Origin: Brassica napus
Lineage: Eukaryota; Streptophyta; Magnoliopsida; Brassicales; Brassicaceae
Direction of reading: 5' to 3'
Length of the DNA stretch: 64,000 nucleotides
NCBI RefSeq assembly: GCF_020379485.1
Contig: NC_063445.1
Span: 51,361,422-51,425,421 of the forward strand
The notes under the pieces were generated by a model. The model had not been told where the DNA came from. It did not search any database and worked only from the letters and a program-made list of their open reading frames with translations. The translations under genes were made by a program, and so were the position numbers. Positions 1 to 9,043 of the stretch are shown here, piece after piece. Each line of letters opens with the position of its first letter. Within the stretch, counting starts at the first letter, position 1.

Positions 1-2070
1 AACCGTATGCCACTCAGTCCAAACAACATGAAGTCTCCTTACTAGATGATTCACGGGAAGAAGCCAATGGTGAAGCATCTCAGAATATTTGGATCAGTCT
101 GTTACATCCATGTGTTCGATTCTCAAAGAACAAAGTTGGAAGCAAAGGCAAGGAAGTGTATCTTTGTCAACAACGGAAGGGCTGGAGGTGTATGGATCCA
201 GAGACACATAAATACACAGTGTCTCGTGATGTTGTCTTTGACGAAGTTTCATCCTACTATGGACCACATCAAGTCTTAGATGAGCAAGATGGTTCAGGTT
301 CCTCTGAGACTAATGAACAAATTATTCAAGTTCCAAGTGATAATGAAAGCGTTGAAAAGGAGACTCAAGGTGAAAGGGGGAGCGTTGACCAAGATGAAGA
401 AGAAGAGCATGATCATGGTTCTGTCGCCAATCAACGACCAAAAAGGAACATTGTCAAACCCGCTCGGTTTAGAGATGAAAGATTCGTCACCACTTACTCT
501 TGTTACTTTGCAGCTCCTCTAGATGAAGATGAGCCACCATCTTATGAAGAAGCAAAAGGAGTTGAGGAGTGGGTGACCGCAATGAAGGAGGAGATTGATG
601 CTCTCATGAAAAATAAAACATTGGATTTGGTTCCGAAACCAAAGGATGCTAAACCTGTTTCTTGTAAATGGGTGTATCGACTAAAGATAAAGGCGGATGG
701 GAGAATTGATAGATACAAAGCAAGGTTGGTTTCTCGAGGATTCTCTCAGAAGTACGGAGAAGATTATGATGAGACCTTCAGTCCAGTAGCAAAGATGACT
801 ACGGCACGCTCACTCTTATCACTAGCTGCAAGCTTTAGAAGGAAATTATGGCAGTTAGATGTGAAGAATGCTTTTCTCTATGGTGAGCTTTTTTATGGAG
901 CAACCACCTGGTTTTGAGTCACAAGAGTATCCTAACCATGTGTGCAAGCTAACGAAAGCCTTGTATGGATTAAAACAAGCTCCACGAGCTTGGTATGGAA
1001 AGCTTGCTCAATTTCTTCAGTTTTGCGGGTATATGGCATCAAGTGCTGATCCAAGCCTATTCTTCAAGAGAAGTGTAAGAGTTCATGTAGTAGTTCTCCT
1101 CTACGTGGATGATATGATCATTACTGGAAATGACAATGCTGAAATTGCTCGTCTACAAGAGGATATGTCGGTGAGGTTTGAGATGAAAGTTAGGCGAGCT
1201 GAATCACTTTCTTGGTCTATAGGTCGAGAGGGTAAAGGATGAAATATTCATCGGCCAACAAGGTTATGCAAAAAGGATTGTTGACAGGTTTGGAGTACAC
1301 CAAGGAAAGGTACGTTCTACTCCACTGGATACTAACATAAGGCTCAAACGCGATGAAGGATCCTTGTTAGCCAATCCTCGACCTTATCGCTCTCTTGTTG
1401 GAAGTCTTCTATACTTAACCATTACAAGACCAGATATTGCTTTTGCGGTTGGTCTTGTAAGCCGGTTTATGCAGGAACCAAGGAAGCCACATCTAGAAGC
1501 GGCAAAGAAGATATTAAAGTATGTGAAGACAACTCTTGGCATGGGACTGATGTACAAGTATAATGGCAAGGTTTCTATTCATGGTTTCACAGATGCTGAC
1601 TTTGGTGGAGATTTAGATGATCGAAAATCAACTTTGGGTTTTGTGTTCTTGTGTGGAGACACAAGCATCTCATGGTGCAGCAAGAAACAAGCAACGGTGT
1701 CTTTGTCTACTACCGAAGCAGAGTATAAAGCTTCAACACTCGAAGCCCAAGAATGTATATGGCTTCGAAGACTCCTTGAAGACTTGTTTGAGCCAATAAA
1801 TAAATTGGTTACCATCTATGGAGATAATCAAAGTGCCATCAAGCTGGCCAATAATCCAGTGTTCCATGGAAGGACGTGCACATTGAATTGGAACATCATT
1901 TCATAAGAGAGAAGGTGCTTGATGGAACAATTGAAGCATTGGAGGTTCGAAGCGAGGACAACATTGCTGACATCTTCACCAAGTCGTTACCTAAAGGTCA
2001 GTTCGAGATACTCCGCTCCAAGCTCGGAATGGTGGACAAAATCAAATTTAAGGGGGAGCATTTAAGTTAA
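1..2070 (+). mobile_element. Ty1/copia pol remnant (integrase end, RT, RNase H)
   Basis: This is the 3' half of a degenerate copia polyprotein, cut by the window start. Readable parts in order are the end of integrase (about 46-180), the linker and reverse transcriptase (about 156-1240, with [27 protein letters not shown] and the catalytic LYVDDM) and the C-terminal RNase H region (1364-2070, with TRPDIAFAV, STTEAEY, NIADIFTKSLP). The reading frame changes at least four times (near 160, 890, 1230 and 1890), so it is a dead copy. A polypurine tract (AAGGGGGAG, 2050-2058) follows the last codons, as expected just before a 3' LTR. Family assignment is certain; the exact lineage is not. Confidence 0.93.
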
Positions 2071-2510
2071 ACTTGATTTTGGGCTATGCTTAATTATGGC
2101 AATAAACTCTTATTGGACTAAACCCAAAATTAAGCTCAAGCTCTAGAATATTTCTAGATATCACCTCCTCAAGAAGAAAAAATCTAGATATTGTATTAGA
2201 AAAATCTAGAGAATAAGAAAATATCTAGGAAGTAAGGAGGTGATGGTGGAATAATCTATATTTTTGTAAGATAGTTTAGGAGGCTATAAATACATCATCA
2301 TCCTTTCATTTGTAATAACACAAGAAGTTGAACAAGTAAAGTATAAGAAAGTTTTCTTAAAGAAAGAGTGTTCTACTCAAAGTTCTCTAAATCTCTTTGA
2401 AAGTTCTTCCATATTATTCTTCATACTTGGAAGTTTTCTTGTTTCTTTCGGGTTCTCGGGTATTACGGTCTTGGGCTAGTGTTAAGCACTATCAAGGGTG
2501 GCTTCTTTAC
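2059..2510 (+). repeat. Probable 3' LTR of the copia remnant
   Basis: The sequence starts directly after the polypurine tract. It holds a TATA-like CTATAAATACA at about 2283, placed as in a plant LTR promoter. No partner LTR lies in the window and the ends lack a clear TG...CA, so both boundaries are approximate. Confidence 0.5.
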
Positions 2511-2514
2511 ACTA

Positions 2515-2890
2515 ATTTTGCTTTTACCTTACGCACTTGGCCATTTTCATCTGTCTTTATCTTATAGATCCATTTGACTCCCACTGCCTTCTTTCCTTGT
2601 GGTTTTTCTGTTAGGTACCAAGTCTAATTCTTGATAATCATTCTGATTTCTTCATCCATTGCAAGTCTCAATTCCTTATCTCTTACGGCTTCTTCAAAAC
2701 AAGTAGGTTCTCCCATAGCTACGCAAACAAAACTCTTCAACCAGATTGCTTTGCTCCTGGTGAATAATCACTTTCTGTCCAAATTGTGGTTTCTGTCTGT
2801 GTTGTAGATGCAAACTCGTTTTCTTGTGGCATATAATTTTGCATTCGTTGAATTGTTTCCATATGAGGGAAAGAAGGATTAATGGTCATA
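2515..2890 (-). mobile_element. Copia RT N-terminal fragment
   Basis: On the minus strand this stretch encodes the linker and start of a copia reverse transcriptase (EPTCFEEAVRDKELRLAMDEE, then VKWIYKIKTDENG). There is an in-frame stop after IIKN. It has been separated from the rest of its element and points toward the plus-strand fragment that follows, so the locus is rearranged. It is a relic with no coding potential. Confidence 0.8.
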
Positions 2891-3735
2891 TATTGTTTAT
2901 ATGTTGATGATTTAATTCTTAATTGAATTCAAAATTTGAGATGAGTGATATGGGAAGCCTGAAATATTTCTTAGGACTTGAAATCAAACAAGCTCCAGGA
3001 GATATTTTTGTATGCAAACACTCTGTTGAAGAAATTCAGAATGCAAGGCAGCAAGCCTATTTCTACTCCTCTTACACCTTACAACAAAGATAATCAAGAA
3101 GATGAAGACTTTCGTGATGCAGCTAAATATAGAAGTTTAGTAGGAGGGTTATTGTTGTACTTAGCAACAACACGGCCAGATATATATCATTATTCGCCGC
3201 AGCTTCTTATCTATCAAGGACCTTGATTCAAGGTATATGCAAACTCCTAAACTAAGTCACTACAAAGAGGCTAAAAGAGTACTTCGCTACATCAGAGGAA
3301 CAAGTGAGGAACAAGTGACTACGGTTTAAGTTCCCAGCAAGTTGCAGAGACAAAATTAGTTGGATTTTTGGATTCAGACCGGGGAGGATGCAAAGAAGAT
3401 ATGAAAAGTACATCAGGCTATTGTTTCAGCCTTGGAAGTGGGGGAAAACTCAAAAACAAGGAACAATAGCACAATCTATTGCAGAAGCTGAATACATATA
3501 GCTTTAAGTGAGGCAACAAATCATATAAGTTTGGTTTGCGACAACACCTCTGCAATCGCAATCGGTCGAAACCCAGTTCATCACAAACGAACCAAACACA
3601 TGCATGCTTATTAAATATCATGTGGTTAGAGACGCTCAATCCGATGGCTTGATTAATCTGCTCATCACAAACGAACCAAACACATGCTTATCAAAATGGT
3701 AGAATTGGGATCAAACAAGACAGCCGACATAATCA
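2891..3735 (+). mobile_element. Copia RT/RNase H fragment, degenerate
   Basis: Plus-strand matches include a YVDD box (LYVDDLILN near 2900), SDMGSLKYFLGLEIKQ, the YRSLVGGLL...TTRPDI block near 3120-3190, DSDRGGCKEDMKSTSGYC near 3375-3425, and tRNA-side RNase H text ending near 3735. Frameshifts and stops are frequent. A short direct duplication (around HHKRTKHM) occurs at about 3579 and 3661. It may belong to the same ancestral element as the preceding minus-strand piece, after an inversion. Confidence 0.85.
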
Positions 3736-3858
3736 AATAATTGCAATACAATACTAAACTAGTGTGTGAATGTAAAGATAATTGAAAAAAATAGGGATAT
3801 TATTCTTCTTCCTCTCATTCAATAATTCCACATCTTCTAGCTTTTATGAGCTTTAAAC

Positions 3859-4194
3859 ATGACCAAATCAGTTTTCTCCTTATTCTTCTTCACAGTATTA
3901 GTCTCTCTTTTGCTTTTTCTCGCGGCTGCATCTGCAAGGAATGCAACAAGTGAGTTGAGATATGATGGCTGTGCTCCCAGAGATACCGTCAGAGAATGCA
4001 ACATGGTGCCGGGTGAGAAGGAGGAGGAGAAGGAGGTGGTACGGAGGATTCTGCAACCAAGGAGCTTTATAAGCCCAAAACCGCTGCAGCGACAGCAGGC
4101 TTTACCCTGTAAGATCGCCGGTAATTGCATCAAACCTGTTAATGGGAAAGACGCAACTTGCACTTACTACGACCGTTGCCAACGTTCAGCTTAA
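3859..4194 (+). CDS. RALF-like secreted peptide precursor
   Basis: This single-exon ORF of 111 aa has the layout of a rapid alkalinization factor precursor. RALFs are secreted peptides sensed by CrRLK1L receptor kinases such as FERONIA at the cell surface. Residues 1-26 are a strong signal peptide (MTKSVFSLFFFTVLVSLLLF, cleavage near SARN). The propeptide carries two cysteines (GCAPRDTVREC) and an acidic stretch before RRIL, the site cut by subtilase S1P in RALF precursors. The mature part has the four expected cysteines (PC, NC, TC, RC). The usual YISY receptor-contact motif is altered to FISP, so receptor binding may differ. A second copy starts 213 bp downstream with a similar 5' leader, so this is a tandem pair. 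Precise orthology is unclear. Confidence 0.82.
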   Translation: MTKSVFSLFFFTVLVSLLLFLAAASARNATSELRYDGCAPRDTVRECNMVPGEKEEEKEVVRRILQPRSFISPKPLQRQQALPCKIAGNCIKPVNGKDATCTYYDRCQRSA

Positions 4195-4406
4195 AATTTT
4201 CTTCATCCTTTTATCATTGTATTTTTTATATGCTGTTTTTTTTTTCCATTAATCATGTGTGTGTTTATGATATTTTAGTCAAAGAAAAAAAAAGAGAGAG
4301 GCAGTGTGTAACAAGAATAAGAAAGTCGATCTGTTGTAACAAAAAAATGACGGTCGAATAACAAGAATCATTCCATTCCATATCTCCTAGCTTTTTAGCA
4401 TAAGAC

Positions 4407-4675
4407 ATGACAAGATCAGTTATCTTCTTCTTTACTGTCTCTCTTCTGCTTTTTCTTGCGGCGGTTTCTGCAATTGCATCTTCAGGGAACATGACAAGTG
4501 GGTTTAGTTATGGTGGTTGTGTTTCTGGAGTCACCGTTGTAGAATGCATAACTGCAGCTGTTGAGGATGAGGAAGGAGTTGAGGCGGTGGTGAGGGGGAT
4601 TCTGCAACAACAGAGGAGGAAACTAAGCTACAAAGCTCTGCAGAAACAGCAATCTTGCAATGGTAAGATCGCAGC
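4407..4675 (+). pseudogene. RALF-like gene truncated by a copia insertion
   Basis: This is a second RALF-type precursor. It has a signal peptide (MTRSVIFFFTVSLLLFLAAV), the propeptide cysteine pair (GGC...VEC), an acidic segment, RGIL in place of RRIL, and LSYKALQKQQ before the first mature cysteine. Similarity to the upstream copy stops at about 4673, just after GKIA, so three of the four mature cysteines are missing. The frame runs on to 4931 through sequence that I read as the LTR of a minus-strand copia element, giving an unrelated tail. The S1P-type site is also changed (RRIL to RGIL). It is probably non-functional as a RALF, though the fused ORF could still be transcribed and secreted. 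Confidence 0.75.
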
Positions 4676-5196
4676 ATTGGAACAGCTTGTTACGTTTGAC
4701 TGTTGTATCGTCGATTGCTATGTGATTTTGCTAGGTAAAGAAAAGACAAAGCAATTTGTTTGCCCAGTTTGTGGATCCGCCACTACGTCTGGGGGGAGGC
4801 TCGTGCTCCCAATCCACTATCAGATCACCGGGAATAAACTTCCGGCGTGTTTACACTTCTCCGATCTCACTATCTCTTTGTTACAGATTACAAAAGAGAT
4901 AAGGAAGAGAGATTACAATCAAGAGCTATAGATCGATCAGCGTTCTCCGGCAAATCTCGACTCTACGCTCGAGGTAAGCTAGTTTCTTCTTCGATCTTCT
5001 TCTTTTTCTCTTGATCGCTCTGATTAGTGTAACGAACTCTAACAGATTCTTCTTTCCGTTGCAGGTTATAAAGGCGACGGCCCAAAGTTGGTTTGACCAT
5101 ACACCCGAAGCCCATAAGCCCAAGCTCTCTTCTTTCTGATAGTGGACAGCCCATGAAGTCAGGCCCAAGAGAGTTAAGACATAAGCCCAAACAACA
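4676..5196 (-). repeat. Probable 3' LTR of minus-strand copia element
   Basis: Read on the minus strand, a polypurine-like CCAAGGTGGAGAA is followed at 5196 by TGTTGTTTGGGC, a typical LTR start. The sequence then runs to the break in the RALF-like gene near 4676. The left end is inferred from loss of RALF similarity and not from a partner LTR, so it could be off by some bases. Confidence 0.55.
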
Positions 5197-6755
5197 TTCT
5201 CCACCTTGGCTTTACTCTCTCTCTATCTTCTCATTCGGACAAACTATCTGAAACCCTAATCTCCAGTCGAAACTCTTCTTGGCTTGACCATCTTCGCCAC
5301 GCTTCTCCGACTTCCAATAAGAAACTTCCCCTGATTAAGCTCCACCTCGAAGCTAAAACGATCTTTCTTCAGCTTTTACCCTCTGAGTCAATCCTCTGAT
5401 CAAAGAACCTGAAACTTCCGGAATCAATGCACAGCCTTCAGATTAATCAGTACACAACCACTCAATCGACTCTTCAGGTAACCACCTCTCTGACTCGCTT
5501 CGTTGTTTACTGACTAAACCAAAACTTTATCTTTCAAAGTATTTAACCTCTACTGATGAACTTTCTTGAACTCAAAACTGACCCTCTGTCTTCCTTTTAC
5601 TGCGAGATAATCACTGAGATATCTCTTCCTGCTGCTAGACGATCCCTCTGTCATCTTCCACAGCTGTAGGTGGTGAAGCCTACTCCAGAACCTTGACGCT
5701 TACTAGACTCTTCTCCAGAGTCTTACCAGGTACACACTTCGTTAGGATATCGGCTAGATTTAGGCTTGTGTGAACCTTGATGACTGTAACTTCACCTGCT
5801 GCTATCACGTCTCTGATAAAATTGAACTTAGTACGAATGTGCTTAGTCCTCTCATGATAACCACCATTTTTAGCTAAGAAAATTGCAGACTGTGAATCAC
5901 AATTGATCTTGACTGCTTGCTGATCATAACCCAACTCTTCGCAGAACCACTTAAGCCATAACGCTTCTTTAGATGACTCTGTTAGTGCCATATATTCTGA
6001 TTCAGTGGTCGATAGAGCCACAACTGGTTGGAGACCCGATCTCCAGCTGACTGTGTTTCCTCCCACTTGAAAATATATCCAGTAACTGATCTACTTTGAT
6101 CCAAATAAGTAGCATAATCCGCATCACAAAATCCCTCCACCTTAAAGTCTGATCCTTTAGTAAAAGTTAAACTGTAGTTGAAAGTACCCTTAATGTACCT
6201 TAGAATCCACTTTACCGCTTCCCAATGAACACGTCATGGATTCCCCATAAAACGACTAACCAAACCAACAACATGTGCTATGTCTGGCCGTGATCCCACC
6301 ATGGCATACATGAGACTCCCTACTGCACTTGCGTATGGGATGTCCTCCATGTAAGCTGCTTCGATCACACTCTCCTTCTTGTCTAAACTCTTCAACTTAA
6401 ATTGAGACCCCATAGGAGTTGTAACTGGCTTGCAATCTGTCATGTTGAAGGTTGAGAGTAGTTGCTTCAAGTACTTTCCATGTGATAACTTCAGAAGACC
6501 TTTCTCTCTGTCTCTGAAAATATCCATTCAAAGAATTCTGGACGCTCGTCCTAAATCTTTCATTTCGAATTCTTGACTCAGGCTCTTCTTCAAACTCTGA
6601 ATTCCCTGTAAGTCCTTCGAGGCTACCAACATATCATCCACGTAGATAAGCAAATAAACTCTATATGCACGTTCTTTGCCTCTGATGTAAACACATGGAT
6701 CATAGCTACTCTGCATAAACTTCTGATCCTTCATGAACTCATCAAAGCGCTTATT
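5197..6755 (-). mobile_element. Copia element, 3' part (RT and RNase H)
   Basis: The minus strand encodes KRFDEFMKDQ...LLIYVDDMLVASKD (6734-6528), a frame break, then FRDREKGLLKLSHGKYLKQLL...SRPDIAHVVGLVSRFM (6527-6234). A further break leads to WRSGLQPVVALSTTESEYMAL...LADILTKCVPGK (6066-5680). About 480 bp of 3' untranslated sequence separates the coding end from the polypurine tract near 5200. The element is 5'-truncated at about 6755, where it abuts a piece of the GC6 gene. At least two frame disruptions make it defective. Confidence 0.9.
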
Positions 6756-6862
6756 TCATTGAAGACTACATCAATCACATGAAAGCTTTTATAGAGAAAC
6801 AGTGCTCGGAGATTCAGGTACATGCTTCTTACTCAACTCGTCTATGCTTTTAGTTGTTTTAT
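6756..6862 (+). pseudogene. Duplicated fragment of GC6 exon 18 plus intron start
   Basis: On the plus strand this encodes EDYINHMKAFIEKQCSEIQ, followed by a preserved splice donor (CAG|GTAC) and some 40 bp resembling the following GC6 intron. The intact gene, on the minus strand about 3.3 kb away, reads NYINRLKAFIEKQCSEIQ at the end of exon 18 with the same donor. The copy includes intronic bases, so it is a DNA-level duplication and not a processed transcript. It lies in inverted orientation to its source. Only about 19 codons remain. Confidence 0.85.
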
Positions 6863-7123
6863 TGCAAAAGTTATTTTGATGAATTATCAAAATTAAATAT
6901 ACAAAGAACAAATTTATTGATTTGTACTTACATTATTACTTAATTTACTTACATTATTACATTATCAAAATTAAATATACAAACAACAAATTTATTGATT
7001 TGTACTTACATTATTACATTATCAAAATTAAATATGCTTTTAGTTGTTTTATTGCAAAAGTTATTTTGATGAATTATCAAAATTAAATATACAAACAACA
7101 AATTTATTGATTTGTACTTACAT
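6846..7123. repeat. AT-rich tandem repeat, two full copies and one partial
   Basis: An 86-bp unit beginning GCTTTTAGTTGTTTTATTGC occurs at about 6846 and again at about 7036. A partial unit (ATTATCAAAATTAAATAT onward) lies between them near 6960. The first copy runs on directly from the GC6-derived intron fragment, so the repeat seems to have grown from it. Confidence 0.8.
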
Positions 7124-7429
7124 TGGTGAGTTGGCTTTAATCTAGAGGATATAATAGTCAATTAATCATAATAACTAGAATTAGGCGTTAAAACTTAACA
7201 CGCACGTAGAGCGATTACAGAAAAGGAAAATCACTTTGAAATTTTCCTTTTTTCCTTACCCAACTCCAAAGCTCCAATCTCTCTCCCTCCATTATAAATA
7301 CAAAATCACTATCACCGATTGATTATTCATTCGCTCGTTGTTGCTTCCCATCAAATTAGGTTTATTGTTTGTCTATTTCAAAAAAAGTGTAGTTGTTTTC
7401 GTCTTCTCCTTACAACGCCAACAGAAACT

Positions 7430-8159
7430 ATGGCGTCGTTTATAAAGCAACTATTCTTTAGTTTATTGGATAAAACCAAAGGAAGAAACAAACTCTCGTG
7501 TCTCAACAACGAAGAAAAGAAGAAGAAGAAGAAGATGATGAAGAAGAAGATGAAATTACATGCTTGACTTGGATCAAACGCTTCTCCACTATGTCCCTGT
7601 TTCACAGCTTTCTGATAAAGAAAAATATTTGATGGAAGAACCTGAGTCAAGGGTTGATCTACTGAGGTTTAACGAAGAAAATCCCGAGCATATGATAAAG
7701 TTACGACCTTTCCTCCGCGAGTTTCTGAAAGAAGCCAACAAGCTTTTCCGCATGCACGTTTACACGATGGGCACTTACGGCTACGCGCGGTATGTATTGA
7801 GTGTTATTGATCCTGGTAAAAGATATTTTGGAAATAGAGTCATAACCAGAGAGAAATCCCCTCATAAGAAGACCCTTGATCGTATCTCTGCTGATCAACG
7901 AAGAGTGGTTATTGTTGATGATAATCCTAGTGCTTGGCCTCAACACAAGCCAAACTTGTTGCAGGTCTCACAGTACATTTATTTCAGATACCAGATGACG
8001 AATAATAATTCGGAAGAAGATTCTTACGCAGAGAAGGAGAGCGACGAGTGTCGAAGCAATGGAGCATTGTCTAATGTTCTCAAACTCCTTCAAAAAGCTC
8101 ACACAAGATTCCAACAAGAAGAGGATTCTAACGACTTGAGGCTTTTGATACGTGACTGA
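7430..8159 (+). CDS. FCP1-like CTD phosphatase domain protein, frameshifted N-terminus
   Basis: The main frame (7560-8159, 199 aa) is a small plant FCP1-homology (HAD-family) phosphatase of the kind that dephosphorylates the RNA polymerase II C-terminal domain. The catalytic DLDQT motif (DxDxT, with both Asp) sits at residues 3-7. IKLRPFLREFL, MHVYTMGTYGYA and the late VDDNPSAWPQ acidic motif follow in order. An upstream ATG at 7430 opens a Lys/Glu-rich N-terminus (MASFIKQLF...KKKMKLH) ending in KLH, normally followed by a few residues and then LDLD. Here that frame ends at 7567 and the catalytic frame restarts from an ATG created at the junction, as if about five bases were lost near 7560. 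A shortened protein starting right at the catalytic motif is possible; a pseudogene is the alternative. TATA-like TATAAATA lies at about 7294. Confidence 0.72.
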
Positions 8160-9043
8160 TCCTCCCTCCTTGCGTGTTGTTGATTTTGACTTTCACTTCA
8201 GAAAACTGCTATTTTTGTTTGCAATTTCTCAAAATACACACACAATAACAATTAAAAATGCTTGTTTGTTTTACTCTAGATTTGGAGGGTAAAGCTTCAT
8301 CTGAATCTTCTGCATTGCACCTTGAATCAATTCCCCCGTTATCTGAAAATACTGGTAAAATGATCAAAGATGACTATGAAGAATATAAGAGTGAGAAACC
8401 AAATCTGATTCTTCTTTCATTCATTCATCTTGTCTATATCTTGAAGTAAAAAAGCTTCTGAGAAATCAAGAAAGGGGTCAAAAGGAAATGATAGTAGAGA
8501 GAGAGATAGAGTTGGCGCCATGTTTTTTACCATCAATAGAAGCAGAACAAACACTTTTGGTTTGAACGGTTCTTGCGTTAACACCTACATTAATTAGTTA
8601 AACATTACATTAAAAGACTATTTAATTGGTTAAACATTACATCAAAGACTAATCGTTTCAGTTTTTGGTGCCATGTTTCAGTGTGGTTTCAGTTTTTGGG
8701 GTTTTGCATATCTTCTAAAGCAAAAATCCAAGTCCCTCTCAAATCAACGGACAAAGAAGACAAGAAGCAGTCATTGTTTGTTGATCTTGGCGTATGGAGC
8801 TCACCAACAAATCTGATGGCGTCCCTTTTGTGCTGATTAGAACCCTACATGCTACTCTCTAATGTTAGTCTCAACAATGTACAATGTGAAACACAACATC
8901 CTGCAGTATCTTAAAAATCAGATTTTGAGTTCATTGTTATGTGTATACCAATCTGTAAACATAAACTGAAGCATTGTAACATGTTGAAAAGTAGATGATA
9001 AATTACTTGAGTGACTAAGACGATTTGATCTCTACAACTTTGT
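8160..9043. other. Intergenic; 3' flank of the phosphatase and GC6 genes
   Basis: A 63-codon ORF at 8258-8449 has no recognisable domain. Two stretches near 8570-8700 repeat short motifs (AAACATTACAT, TTTCAGTTTTTGG). The right part probably contains the 3' UTR of GC6, which is transcribed from the minus strand. I see no further gene. Confidence 0.5.

Noticed and set aside
4926..5204. Minus-strand ORFs of 75-92 codons
   Set aside because: They lie wholly in the probable LTR of the minus-strand copia element.
8258..8449. 63-codon ORF after the phosphatase gene
   Set aside because: No similarity that I recognise; could be a stray exon, but no splice partners are seen.
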